Assembly: GCF_900095215.1 (NCBI RefSeq)
Contig: NZ_LT606949.1
Coordinates: 364,284-428,283 of the forward strand
Length of the DNA stretch: 64,000 nucleotides
From: Polynucleobacter necessarius
GTDB taxonomy: Bacteria; Pseudomonadota; Gammaproteobacteria; Burkholderiales; Burkholderiaceae
Reading direction: 5' to 3'
A program made the translations under genes and the position numbers. This document shows positions 1 to 8,972 of this stretch, piece after piece. A model generated the notes under the pieces. The model searched no databases. It saw nothing but the letters and a program-made list of their open reading frames with translations, and had not been told where the DNA came from. The stretch's first letter is position 1; the number at the start of each line of letters is the position of its first letter.

Positions 1-68
1 AATTCGGTAAGCGCTGAAAAGCGGCTGTAAAAGTGTTTTAAGTATTACCTACAATTTGTTACTACCTT

Positions 69-123
69 GTCACACTGGCGCTGAGTTCGCAACCATCAGA
101 ACTTAGCAAGACGCCCAGGTGAC
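69..123 (+). promoter_or_regulatory. rpsF leader hairpin, candidate autoregulatory element
   Basis: A long stem-loop lies just upstream of rpsF. GTCAC-a-CTGG (69-78, one bulged A) pairs with CCAGGTGAC (115-123). After an asymmetric internal loop, CTGAGTTC (81-88) pairs with GAACTTAG (99-106, one G-U) around a 10-base loop. The structure ends 9 bases before the ribosome binding site of rpsF. Leaders of rpsF operons in many bacteria bind the S6:S18 complex, so feedback control is a reasonable inference. I did not verify the conserved bases of that motif. Confidence 0.4.
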
Positions 124-144
124 TTTATCCTTAAGGAGTGTTTG

Positions 145-519
145 ATGCGTCATTATGAAATCGTCTTTATCGTCCATCTGGACCAAAGCGAGCAAGTGCC
201 AGCGATGATCGATCGCTACAAAGCTACATTAGCAGCTGCGGGCGGCAAAATGCATCGTATTGAAGATTGGGGTCGTCGTCAGATGGCTTACATGATCGAC
301 AAGCTTGCAAAAGCCCATTACGTTTGCATGAACATTGAGTGCGACCAGAAAACTCTGGAAGAGCTCGAGTATGCGTTTAAATTTAACGATGCTGTTTTGC
401 GTCACCTCATTATCAAGACTAAGAAAGCTGAAACAGAGTCTTCCATCATGATGAAAGAAGTGCAACGTGAAGAAGCGCGCAAATCAGCTCAAGCCGACGC
501 TCCTGTAGTGGCAGTCTAA
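145..519 (+). CDS. rpsF: 30S ribosomal protein S6
   Basis: This encodes ribosomal protein S6, a component of the small-subunit platform that pairs with S18. The protein is 124 residues, begins [14 protein letters not shown] and carries the family core [12 protein letters not shown] near residue 45. The ATG at 145 is chosen over the TTG immediately before it because AAGGAGTG at 133-140 is an ideally placed ribosome binding site. The C-terminal tail is charged and Ala-rich, as is usual for the family. It is the first gene of an rpsF-priB-rpsR-rplI operon preceded by a structured leader. The call is secure. Confidence 0.97.
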   Translation: MRHYEIVFIVHLDQSEQVPAMIDRYKATLAAAGGKMHRIEDWGRRQMAYMIDKLAKAHYVCMNIECDQKTLEELEYAFKFNDAVLRHLIIKTKKAETESSIMMKEVQREEARKSAQADAPVVAV

Positions 520-578
520 GTTAGAAATTTGAAGAGGAATACACAGATTAGAAAACGTATCAGAGAAGCGGAGCGGCG

Positions 579-872
579 TTGAATCATTTCACCCTCACTG
601 CGATCTTGGTATCTAAAGACGCGATTCGATTTACACCTGCAGGAATACCGGTAATGCATTGTCAGCTAGAACATAGCGGTCACGCAAACGAGGTAGGAGT
701 GGCAAGGAAAATTCAGATGAACGTTGAAGCTATCACAATCGGTCCGATACAAAAGGATTTAGAGCGCATGGATTTAGGAGCTGAGGCGGTGTTCGAAGGA
801 TTCTTGGCATCCAAGACTCTACGTAATCAAAGCCTTGTTTTCCACATTACCCATATTCAATTGAAAAATTAA
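579..872 (+). CDS. priB: Primosomal replication protein N (PriB)
   Basis: PriB is a small OB-fold single-strand DNA binding protein that helps reload the replisome with PriA and DnaT at stalled forks. The product is 97 residues, begins [20 protein letters not shown] and contains the PriB/SSB-like segment around [13 protein letters not shown] (residues 23-35). The reading frame opens with TTG; no better in-frame ATG precedes the conserved N-terminus, and a GAGCGGCG stretch just upstream may serve as binding site. The position between rpsF and rpsR is the classic beta/gamma-proteobacterial arrangement and supports the identification. Confidence 0.92.
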   Translation: MNHFTLTAILVSKDAIRFTPAGIPVMHCQLEHSGHANEVGVARKIQMNVEAITIGPIQKDLERMDLGAEAVFEGFLASKTLRNQSLVFHITHIQLKN

Positions 873-885
873 AAAGGAAATCATC

Positions 886-1158
886 ATGGCGTTTGGAAAG
901 AAACCAGATTTCAAAAAGAAACCAGCTCAGAACCCATTGTTCAAGCGTAAGCGTTATTGCCGTTTCACTGTTGCTGGCGTAGAACAGATTGACTACAAAG
1001 ATGTAGACACATTGAAGGACTTTATTAGCGAAAACGCCAAGATCACTCCTGCACGTTTGATGGGCACAAAAGCTAAATATCAGCGTCAGTTGGATACTGC
1101 TATTAAGCGTGCTCGTTACTTGGCTTTGTTGCCATTCTCCGATCAACACAAGAAATAA
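886..1158 (+). CDS. rpsR: 30S ribosomal protein S18
   Basis: Ribosomal protein S18 forms a heterodimer with S6 on the 30S platform. The product is 90 residues with the family core KRYCRFT and the basic motif [13 protein letters not shown] near residues 63-75. The ATG at 886 follows AAAAGGAAA at a good distance. It lies 13 bases after priB and 13 bases before rplI, so the four genes are clearly co-transcribed. Nothing is unusual about it. Confidence 0.97.
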   Translation: MAFGKKPDFKKKPAQNPLFKRKRYCRFTVAGVEQIDYKDVDTLKDFISENAKITPARLMGTKAKYQRQLDTAIKRARYLALLPFSDQHKK

Positions 1159-1171
1159 TTAGGAGCCCTCA

Positions 1172-1624
1172 ATGCAAATCATTCTTTTAGAAAAAGTAAT
1201 TAACCTGGGCAACCTCGGCGACATCATTCGCGTTAAAGACGGTTATGCTCGCAATTTCTTAATCCCACAACGCAAGGCGCGTCGTGCAACTGAAACGGCG
1301 ATTGCTGATTTTGCAGTTCGCCATGCTGAGTTGGAAAAATTAGCTGCTGAGAAATTGGCTGCCGCTGAAGCAGTTGGCGTAAAGCTCAAAGACTTGGTTC
1401 TTGAAATCGGTCAAAAAGCAGGCGTTGACGGTCGTTTGTTTGGTTCTGTAACCAATCATGACATCGCTGATGCGTTGAAAGCTAAAGGCTTCGCAATTGA
1501 GAAGTCTTCTGTTCGTTTGCCTACTGGCCCATTAAAAATGGTTGGTGATCACCCTGTAGCGGTTGCTGTACATACCGATGTAGTTGCAGAAATCACCATT
1601 CGTGTAGTTGGCGAGCAAGCTTAA
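1172..1624 (+). CDS. rplI: 50S ribosomal protein L9
   Basis: L9 binds domain V of 23S rRNA near the base of the L1 stalk and helps reading-frame maintenance. The product is 150 residues. Its N-terminal domain shows [17 protein letters not shown] and the signature [11 protein letters not shown] (residues 22-32). The connecting alpha helix (about 45-75) is rich in Ala, Glu and Lys, and the C-terminal domain contains [15 protein letters not shown] precedes the ATG. It is the last ribosomal gene of the operon and is followed 24 bases later by dnaB. Confidence 0.97.
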   Translation: MQIILLEKVINLGNLGDIIRVKDGYARNFLIPQRKARRATETAIADFAVRHAELEKLAAEKLAAAEAVGVKLKDLVLEIGQKAGVDGRLFGSVTNHDIADALKAKGFAIEKSSVRLPTGPLKMVGDHPVAVAVHTDVVAEITIRVVGEQA

Positions 1625-1648
1625 GTTTTAAGTCTATAAATAAGCCTC

Positions 1649-3088
1649 ATGGCTGAATCCCGTTCACGTTCCGTTACGCTGAATCCCGGCATGATGGGTT
1701 CTGGGGATGCAGTCGTGCAGGCTCTAAAAGTACCTCCGCATTCTGTAGAAGCCGAGCAATCATTGCTCGGCGGTCTGCTGATCGATAACTCCGCTTGGGA
1801 TACCCTGGGTGGCGTATTAAACGACAAGGATTTCTACCGCCCTGAACATACCTTAATTTACCAGGTCATCGCTCGTTTGATTGGCGACAATCATCCAGCT
1901 GACGTGATTACTGTTCACGATGCCATTAAGTCTGAACAAGGTGGCGATTTAGTTGGGATTGATTATCTCAACTCATTAGCGCACAGCACGCCAAGCGCAG
2001 CCAATATTAAGGGCTATGCTGATATCGTGCGAGACCGCAGTATTCTACGTCGCTTAATTGAAGTTTCAGACAGTATTGTTAACTCCGCATTTGTTCCGGA
2101 AGGCCGAACAGTTAGAACACTGTTGGACGAAGCTGAGTCACGCATTTTGCAAATCGGTGAAGAGGGTAGTCGTAAAGCAGATTATCTGGAGATTGAACCT
2201 TTGCTCAAGACGGTAGTGGCTCGGATTGATGAGCTCTACAACCGTCAAGGCGGTAGTGACATCACTGGTATTGCAACCGGCTTCTTGGATTTAGATAAGC
2301 ACACTAGCGGTTTGCAAAAAGGCGATTTAGTGATTGTTGCTGGAAGGCCTTCGATGGGTAAGACTGCATTCGCATTGAATATCGCAGAGAACGTTGCGCT
2401 TGCTGAAGGTCTGCCGGTTGTTGTCTTCTCGATGGAGATGTCGGGCGAACAATTGGCTGCACGTTTACTTGGCTCAGTAGGGCGCGTTGACCAAGGCCGT
2501 ATGCGTACTGGTAAGTTGCAAGATGACGAGTGGCCACGTGTCACTGATGCGATTGCACGTTTGAGTAATACTCAAATTTTGATTGATGAGACCGGTTCTT
2601 TATCCAACTTAGAGTTGCGTGCACGTGCACGTCGTATCGCCCGAAACTTTGGCGGCACTCTCGGATTGGTGGTCATCGACTATTTGCAGTTGATGAGTGG
2701 CTCTGGTTCAGAAAACCGTGCAACCGAGATTTCTGAAATTTCTCGCTCACTTAAGTCACTTGCAAAAGAGCTGCAGTGCCCAGTAGTGGCACTCTCACAG
2801 TTAAATCGTGGTCTTGAGCAACGCCCCAATAAGCGCCCGATCATGTCTGACTTGCGTGAATCAGGCGCTATCGAACAAGATGCCGACTTAATTATGTTTA
2901 TTTACCGTGATGAGGTTTATCACCCAGACACCACAACCGACAAAGGTGTGGCTGAAATTATTATCGGCAAGCAACGTAATGGTCCAATCGGTACAGTGCG
3001 CTTAAGCTGGCAAGGCCCATATACCAAGTTTGATAATTTAGCGATGGGATCGATTGGTTACTCTTCTGGCGGGTATGAACCGTTCTAA
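1649..3088 (+). CDS. dnaB: Replicative DNA helicase DnaB
   Basis: DnaB is the hexameric 5'-3' helicase that unwinds the replication fork and recruits primase. The product is 479 residues. The N-terminal primase-interaction domain starts near residue 28 (PPHSVEAEQSLLGGLL). The RecA-like domain has Walker A GRPSMGKT (about 232-239), Walker B VVIDYLQLM, and the downstream motif SQLNRGLEQR followed by SDLRESGAIEQDAD. Length and motifs are normal and no intein is present. It follows rplI closely, which is a common order in beta-proteobacteria, and is followed by a strong terminator. Confidence 0.97.
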   Translation: MAESRSRSVTLNPGMMGSGDAVVQALKVPPHSVEAEQSLLGGLLIDNSAWDTLGGVLNDKDFYRPEHTLIYQVIARLIGDNHPADVITVHDAIKSEQGGDLVGIDYLNSLAHSTPSAANIKGYADIVRDRSILRRLIEVSDSIVNSAFVPEGRTVRTLLDEAESRILQIGEEGSRKADYLEIEPLLKTVVARIDELYNRQGGSDITGIATGFLDLDKHTSGLQKGDLVIVAGRPSMGKTAFALNIAENVALAEGLPVVVFSMEMSGEQLAARLLGSVGRVDQGRMRTGKLQDDEWPRVTDAIARLSNTQILIDETGSLSNLELRARARRIARNFGGTLGLVVIDYLQLMSGSGSENRATEISEISRSLKSLAKELQCPVVALSQLNRGLEQRPNKRPIMSDLRESGAIEQDADLIMFIYRDEVYHPDTTTDKGVAEIIIGKQRNGPIGTVRLSWQGPYTKFDNLAMGSIGYSSGGYEPF

Positions 3089-3112
3089 GTGGTCAAAAAA
3101 TAATTAGATAAA

Positions 3113-3140
3113 AAAAAGGCCTCACATGTGAGGCCTTTTT
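3113..3140. terminator. Bidirectional intrinsic terminator
   Basis: A perfect 28-base palindrome runs from five As through GGCCTCAC and its complement to five Ts. It sits between convergent dnaB (plus) and the small repeat gene (minus), so it can terminate both. Confidence 0.9.
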
Positions 3141-3188
3141 AATATATCAACTAATGTAGGCAATCCAAATTAGATCAACTTCATCATC

Positions 3189-3455
3189 TTATTTGCCGCC
3201 TTCACATTTCTTGATTGAAGCGGCTTTAGCAGCGCCATACAGTGGCTTGCCATCTTTGCTTCATGCCTTGGCCTCGTAATCATTGGATTTAGCATCACCC
3301 ATACATTTTTTAAGCGATGCATCCTTTGCGGCGCCATATAACGGTTTACCGTCTTTGCTGCCTGCCTTTGCTTCGCATGCGGCTTGATCGGCAAAAGCAT
3401 AAGTTGGAAGTGCGAAACTGAGTGCAATGCTTAATGCAGCAATCATTTTCTTCAT
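3189..3455 (-). pseudogene. Small exported two-repeat protein (PsiF-like), interrupted by TGA
   Basis: The frame encodes a signal peptide (MKKMIAALSIALSFALPTYAFA) followed by two tandem copies of a Cys-containing repeat. Copy 1 has ACEAKAGSKDGKPLYGAAK ending in LKKCMG, and copy 2 has SKDGKPLYGAAK ending in IKKCEGGK. Between them an in-frame TGA (3263-3261) replaces what copy 1 suggests was a Gly codon, so translation should stop after about 64 residues. The frame continues without other damage to TAA at 3189. ATG 3455 is chosen because AAGGAGA precedes it ideally. The repeat resembles the PsiF family loosely; function is unknown. The first repeat could still be made and exported. Confidence 0.7.
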
Positions 3456-3525
3456 GCTCACTCTCCTTGGTGGATGGATTTATTTCGCAGGCTAACGCGC
3501 ACAACGGTAAAGCTATAGCTAAATA

Positions 3526-4344
3526 TTACGTCTGTTTCACAATCATGTTCTGAGATGCCATTGGGGCTGGGAAGCCAGCAGCAAGGGCGTCGCTCATGAC
3601 GCGGTTGCTCTCAAAATATACCTGCCAGTAATCATTATTACTGCAATAGGGGCGTACAGCCAACACGGGTCCGACTACGTTGCACTCCAAAATATTCACC
3701 TCAACAGCTGGATCTTGTAGGACATTTGGGATGGCGGCAATCTTTTCACGCAATAAGGCCATTGCAGCATTTTGATCAGCCGCACTAGAGAGTTGGCACT
3801 TGAGATCAACACGACGATATGGGCTGTGACTAAAGTTCTGAATCGTGTCTCCCAATATTTTGGTATTACCAATCATGGTTGCAATATTGTCTGGGGTGTA
3901 AATGATGGAAGAGAAAAGACCAATTTCTCGAACAGTTCCAGTGACGCCACCAGCCGTGATGAAATCACCCACTTTAAATGGACGCAATACGATTACAAAT
4001 ACACCTGCCGCAAAGTTGGAAAGTAGGCCGGCCCAGGCTGCGCCTATGGCAACACCGGCAGTAGCAATCAATGCAGCAAAGCTGGTTGTTTGAATGCCGA
4101 AATAACCGAGAATGCCAACCACCAAGAGAATATTCAGGGTGACGGAAACCACTGAACCTACATAGCGAAGAATGGTCGGGTCCAACTTTTGTTGTTCTAC
4201 GCCTTTGCGAATCACGCTGAGCGCAACTCCAATCAACCAACGGCCAATTACCCAAAGGGCGATAGCGGCCAAAATCTTTAAGCCAATATCCGTTGCAGAT
4301 GTGACAAAAATTTCTTGTATGCGGTTTAAATCAATCTCTTTCAT
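3526..4344 (-). CDS. Small-conductance mechanosensitive channel (MscS family)
   Basis: This is an inner-membrane channel of the MscS family that releases solutes during hypo-osmotic shock. The 272-residue product has three N-terminal membrane segments. It also has the hallmark pore helix rich in Ala and Gly (AGVAIGAAWAGLLSNFAAG, about residues 85-105) followed by RPFKVGDFI, which opens the beta domain. The C-terminal alpha/beta domain runs to QNMIVKQT. The ATG at 4344 is preferred to a TTG eight codons upstream because GAAAG lies before it and the longer form has no binding site. It is short and single-domain like E. coli MscS. Confidence 0.88.
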   Translation of the reverse strand: MKEIDLNRIQEIFVTSATDIGLKILAAIALWVIGRWLIGVALSVIRKGVEQQKLDPTILRYVGSVVSVTLNILLVVGILGYFGIQTTSFAALIATAGVAIGAAWAGLLSNFAAGVFVIVLRPFKVGDFITAGGVTGTVREIGLFSSIIYTPDNIATMIGNTKILGDTIQNFSHSPYRRVDLKCQLSSAADQNAAMALLREKIAAIPNVLQDPAVEVNILECNVVGPVLAVRPYCSNNDYWQVYFESNRVMSDALAAGFPAPMASQNMIVKQT

Positions 4345-4528
4345 TGCGACTTTCGTAAATAAATTCAATAAAAATGCTTATAAAGCTTAAAAATGATTAT
4401 TTCTGATTATGCAGATACTCGGTATTAGCCTAAGGGTTAATAGATATTAACTCTGCAGAGAATTATGATTCTCATACATATGACCCTAAAACTTTTGGGG
4501 GCATCATGAAACATTCGAATCTCGTCTG

Positions 4529-6569
4529 ATGAAAATTATTAATTCAAAAACGATAGCCCAAAACAATTGCTTCATTTCAGTGTTTACAGCACTTTTCTTG
4601 ATGGTGGGATCGGGCTCACCACTTGCACAAACCACAAATGCAAAATGTATCAATACGGGATCGGATCAGGTTGGGCAAAATCCGCCCACAGGTACGCTTA
4701 ATTACACGCCAGGCAATAATGCAAACATTACGTGTAAGCCAATTAATTTAGGCGAAACAGTAGCTAGCGCGGGCGTGATTTCTGCTACCAATACTACCGA
4801 TGGAAATGGCGTAAGAGTAACTGTTGCTGCTGGTACTGTGTATACCGTGTTGGCTCAACAATTGGCCTTGGCAGCGGAGCAACCGTTAATAACTCGGGGG
4901 CTTTAAATACCAGCTCTTTTTATAACGGCTATGAAATTTCTGCAGGCGTTAATGGGCGTTCGCAAGCTGGTGGTAACAGTTTGAATAACTTAACGGGTGT
5001 CACGATTGTTACGGCTGGCGGAAATGCTGCTGGTATTTACGTTAGCGCCACAAATGCGGGTTCTGCAGCCAATACCTTAACCAATGCCGGCACAATTACC
5101 ACTTCCGGCTCGAGTTCCGCTGGTATGCGGCTGCACTCTGGGGCTAGCAATAGCAGGATCGTCAATACAATTGCTAATAGCGGCACAATTACTACTACAG
5201 GCCCGGCCTCTTATGGCGTTCAAGTGTCGGGCATTGGCGCGGTTGATCTGACCAATACTGGAACAATTACCACTACAGGCGCAAACTCATTTGGCATCTA
5301 CAGTGCTGGCAATATTGTTAGTCTCACGAACTCTCAAGGCGGCTCAACACCTTTGACATACTCTGGTGCACTGCCAACTAATTACAACACGATCGTTTCA
5401 AGTTTGACGAATTACGGCAAGCTGGATGTTAGTGGCGGCAATGTAACTGGTGTGATGAATTTCAATATCAATAATTCTTCTTCACTTGCGTTTAACAGCA
5501 CATACGCAACCGTTCTCAATGGATTGAAGATCAATAATCTTGGAAATTCATATGGCACATTTACTTCGGGTGGCAATATTTACGTTTGGGCATTAGTACA
5601 CCGCGTTGGCGAGTCCTCAATGCAATCAGATTTAGTTATTCAGCCAGCCCCTACGCAAAGCACGCCAGTGGCGGTCCAGGCTAGCCTGCAAGAATTAAAG
5701 GCTCATTTGCTTGCTCGATCCTATTTAATTAGTCCTATCGATCCCGATACTCAGACTTCATTGGTATCGCTTGGCAATACATTGCAAGGATTGTTTGCTA
5801 TGCAAGCTGCAGGTGTAGTCAATAGCTTGACCTATGACTGCTCTTTGTGTGATGAGAACAATGTTTGTATATCAACAGGTGGTCGTTTTACCAATGTCAG
5901 TGTGTACCCGAATAACTCTACAAGCGCTTTGCTTATTGGAGTCTATCGATTCTCCCCAAGCGTCCGTTTTGGCGCTTATCTTGACCAAAACCTGACTCAG
6001 AGTACCCACGGTGGAATTGCTCAGTTAAGTAATGGTAGTCCTATGGTCGGGTTGTCTGGTGTGTGGTCACAAAATCCAGATGGTACTGGAGCTGAGACAA
6101 AACTTTCCGCTGCTTATGTGAGTAAAAGCGCGACTCTGACTCGTCCAGTCGTGGGTGTTCTTATGCTGGTATGCGTTATGTAGTTGGTGGGATGGGTGGG
6201 TATGGTGAGTCTCAAACGGGAACCGTTTCCAGCCCCCTCCCTTATAACGCGATTACGAACTACACAACAACGGCTATTGCTGGATTCATTGCAAATCACA
6301 GGCTGACTGAGAAAACTATGTTGGTCGCGAGTGCTGGCGCTGAAAAAGATATCAATGCCAATGTGGGTAATTTGATGGCTACTGGTAACGGTGATTACAA
6401 CATTGCTATGAATGACAACTATCGCACTCTAAGGCCTACAGCAAGCCTGGGTGCGTTTGATGATTTAAGCGCGCGTGAGAGATTGGGGTTAATCGGTATT
6501 TATCGTCAAGAGGCTTATCGAGCGATGACTTCATCAACGATCTTGGCGACATATACGATCGGCCTATAA
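4529..6569 (+). pseudogene. Autotransporter-type outer membrane protein, frameshifted
   Basis: The remnant starts with a signal-like segment (residues about 15-34 after ATG 4529). It continues with a passenger rich in Asn, Thr, Gly and Ser containing repeats of the type NSGTITTTG, and ends in a beta-barrel-like region (GVYRFSPSVRFGAYLDQN, then RYVVGGMGGYGE). The frame changes twice by one missing base each: once near 4850, where VGSTIGLGSG continues in another frame, and once near 6165-6175. The final strand-like residues YTIGL precede the stop. Intact, it would be a surface-exposed type V secreted protein. The barrel portion looks short, so an additional deletion is possible. No neighbour suggests its role. 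Confidence 0.75.
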
Positions 6570-6575
6570 ATCAAT

Positions 6576-7109
6576 TTACTGGGGTGTTAAACGACGCGCT
6601 TCAGTAAACTTGGCCGCCCAATATGGCGTAGTAATGTAATCCAGACGTACTGTTCCTCCTGCGCTTGGAGCATGTACAAACCTTCCCTGCCCAACATAGA
6701 TTCCGGCGTGAGAGTATTTTTCACCGGTTGTATTAAAGAAAACTAAATCACCGGGGGCAGGAGGTTGATCATCAATACTTCGGCCTCTGGTGCTCATCAG
6801 CTGAATGGTGCGCGGAAGTTTGATCCCAGCAGCTTTGCTATAGACGTAAACAATCAGTCCGCTACAGTCAAAGCCACCTTTTGGAGTATTGCCGCCAAAT
6901 CGATAGGGGACATCTACTAAACCTACCGCTGCGATCGAGATGTCCTCGGTTCCAACACTGGTGTCCTGCTTAAATTGAGCAACTTTTGCAGAACTGGATT
7001 TTCCGATAAATGTGCCGCATCCGCTCAGGATGAGCGGGCTGCAAATAAAAATGCCGCACCCCAGAAGAGTGCGGCATGAGAGGGTTTTATTAGAGTGCGT
7101 CAGCTGCAT
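6576..7109 (-). CDS. NlpC/P60 family lipoprotein, putative cell-wall endopeptidase
   Basis: The protein is a predicted cysteine peptidase that cuts peptidoglycan stem peptides. From ATG 7109 it has 177 residues: a signal peptide ending in the lipobox LSGC (Cys near residue 31), then the NlpC/P60 domain. The catalytic Cys is in FDCSGLIVYVY and a His in KYSHAGIYVG, with the third polar residue expected at FVHAPSAGG. It would be anchored in the membrane by lipid. The start codon lies inside the 3' end of phoH and the signal-peptide codons contain the phoH terminator hairpin, an unusual overlap. It resembles E. coli Spr/MepS and NlpC in size. Confidence 0.88.
   Translation of the reverse strand: MQLTHSNKTLSCRTLLGCGIFICSPLILSGCGTFIGKSSSAKVAQFKQDTSVGTEDISIAAVGLVDVPYRFGGNTPKGGFDCSGLIVYVYSKAAGIKLPRTIQLMSTRGRSIDDQPPAPGDLVFFNTTGEKYSHAGIYVGQGRFVHAPSAGGTVRLDYITTPYWAAKFTEARRLTPQ
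7048..7077 (-). terminator. Intrinsic terminator of phoH inside the next coding region
   Basis: ATGCCGCAC (7051-7059) pairs perfectly with GTGCGGCAT (7069-7077) across a 9-base loop. On the minus strand the hairpin is followed by TTTTATTT. It begins 13 bases after the phoH stop. It also lies within the signal-peptide codons of the NlpC/P60 gene, so it may act as an attenuator for that gene. Confidence 0.75.
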
Positions 7110-8739
7110 GATCCGCAAGACGGGAGCGCTCACCACGAGCCAGAGTCACGTGACCACCATGACGCCAACCTTTAAATCGATCGACTACATAAGTGAGACC
7201 GGATGATCCTTCGGTTAGATAAGGCGTGTCAATCTGAGCAATATTACCTAAGCAAACAATTTTGGTTCCAGGTCCCGCGCGAGTAACCAAAGTTTTCATT
7301 TGTTTTGGTGTTAAGTTTTGCGCTTCATCGATGATGACGAATTTGCTGACAAAAGTTCTGCCGCGCATGAAGTTCATGCTTTTTACCTTGATGCGTGAAC
7401 GAATCAATTCTTGAGTGGCGGCGCGACCCCATTTGCCAGTGCCGTCATCGTTGCGCTGCAAAACTTCGAGGTTATCGTCAAACGCACCCATCCAAGGCTG
7501 CATTTTTTCTTCTTCGGTACCTGGTAGAAAGCCGATATCTTCACCAACGGGTACTGTGGCACGGGTGATGATGATTTCGTTATAGCGCTTGCTATCGAGA
7601 ACCTGCTCAAGTCCAGCGGCCAAGGCTAGCAAGGTTTTTCCGGTACCCGCTTGCCCCAATAGAGTTACAAAGTCCACATCGGGGTTCATGAGCAGGTTCA
7701 TGGCGAAGTTCTGCTCACGGTTACGCATTGTTACATTCCACACATTGTTCTGCTGATGAGAGAAGTCTCTCAGTGTTTGCAAGAGGGCGGTCTTACCGTT
7801 AATCTCTTTGACTTGTGCGTAGAACGGTGTTGAGCCATCTGAATTTTCTTGGTAGACAAATTGATTTACCAACATGCTGGCTACAGATGGACCAGTAACG
7901 CGATAGAACATCGTGCCCGATTTGGAGTCAGCCCAGCTCTCCATGTCCTTCCTATGCTTAGGCCAAAAATCTGCTGGCAATGTCATCACGCCTGCATACA
8001 TCAAATCACGATCTTCTAAAACCTGGTCGTTGAAGTAGTCTTCAGCAGGTAACCCAAGTGCACGCGCTTTAATGCGCATATTGATATCTTTGGATACCAA
8101 CACCACGTCTTGGCCCTTGCGGGTTTTTTGTAGCTCACTAACTACCGCCAAAATCAAGTTATCGCCTTTGCCTTCAGGTAGGCCTTCGGGCAATGCTTGT
8201 GTAGCAAGTTTGGTTTGAAAGAAGAGGCGACCGGTAACATCTTGATTACCAAGCTTATTGAGTGGAATGCCTTCATCCAAAGTACCGCTAGTGCCGGCAA
8301 TCAGTTGATCCAGGGATCTACTGACGGTACGGGCATTGCGGGCTACCTCGGTCATGCCTTTCTTGTGGTTGTCTAGCTCTTCCAGTGTGGTCATTGGCAG
8401 ATACAGATCGTGCTCTGAGAAGCGGAATAGAGAACTTGGATCGTGCATTAACACGTTGGTATCTAAAACAAACAAGCTGGGGGGTCCAGTGCGAATCACG
8501 CGCTTTGGTTTTGCTGTGGTAGGTGCCTTGCCTTCACTCCGAATTGGGGTGCGATCCGATTTGATTTTTTCAAGAGCCACTTCTGCTTCCGTTAAATCTT
8601 CTTCCGCATCGTTAGTCCAATCAATCGCTTCCATGACCACTGGTTTTGCTGGAGCAGGACGTTTCTTTAAGTCAGGAGTATCTTTGCGACTGAGTTTCAC
8701 TTGATCAGCAATTTGAGTGGGGATTGGGGGCAGTGGCAT
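7090..8739 (-). CDS. PIN-domain PhoH family ATPase
   Basis: The product (549 residues) joins an N-terminal PIN nuclease-like domain to a C-terminal PhoH ATPase domain, the PhoH2 or YlaK arrangement. The PIN part shows FVLDTNVLMHDPSSLFRF with the first conserved Asp, then TTLEELDNHKKG. The ATPase has Walker A GQAGTGKTLL and Walker B FVIIDEAQNLTPKQ. Family members are thought to act on RNA. ATG 8739 is chosen because GGAGAG precedes it and a terminator lies just upstream; the longer open frame would run through that terminator. It appears to be transcribed alone or with the following lipoprotein gene. Confidence 0.88.
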   Translation of the reverse strand: MPLPPIPTQIADQVKLSRKDTPDLKKRPAPAKPVVMEAIDWTNDAEEDLTEAEVALEKIKSDRTPIRSEGKAPTTAKPKRVIRTGPPSLFVLDTNVLMHDPSSLFRFSEHDLYLPMTTLEELDNHKKGMTEVARNARTVSRSLDQLIAGTSGTLDEGIPLNKLGNQDVTGRLFFQTKLATQALPEGLPEGKGDNLILAVVSELQKTRKGQDVVLVSKDINMRIKARALGLPAEDYFNDQVLEDRDLMYAGVMTLPADFWPKHRKDMESWADSKSGTMFYRVTGPSVASMLVNQFVYQENSDGSTPFYAQVKEINGKTALLQTLRDFSHQQNNVWNVTMRNREQNFAMNLLMNPDVDFVTLLGQAGTGKTLLALAAGLEQVLDSKRYNEIIITRATVPVGEDIGFLPGTEEEKMQPWMGAFDDNLEVLQRNDDGTGKWGRAATQELIRSRIKVKSMNFMRGRTFVSKFVIIDEAQNLTPKQMKTLVTRAGPGTKIVCLGNIAQIDTPYLTEGSSGLTYVVDRFKGWRHGGHVTLARGERSRLADHAADAL

Positions 8740-8750
8740 GGGCTCTCCTA

Positions 8751-8788
8751 AAAGAAAAAAACCGCCAAGCGGAGTGCATTGACGGTTT
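8751..8788 (-). terminator. Intrinsic terminator of the arn-bcp operon
   Basis: Read on the minus strand, ACCGTCAA (8786-8779) pairs with TTGGCGGT (8768-8761) with one wobble, followed by a run of Ts (8760 downward). It lies between the bcp stop and the phoH start. Confidence 0.7.
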
Positions 8789-8972
8789 ATTACAAAATGG
8801 GCTGCAACGAGGGATGAAAAACGACGAAGGTTGCTCTCCGTACCTGATCTGAGATATTCAGGTTTTTGATTCAAACGGATTGTCAGACTTTCCCATCGTC
8901 TACGGTGCATATGAATCACTTTACCCAAAAATTTGGGGTTTGCAAGCACCTCAGAACAAATTGTTGTAAAAA

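Noticed and set aside
7090..8949. Longer PhoH start with 70 extra residues
   Set aside because: The extension runs through the upstream terminator hairpin and lacks a binding site, while ATG 8739 has GGAGAG.
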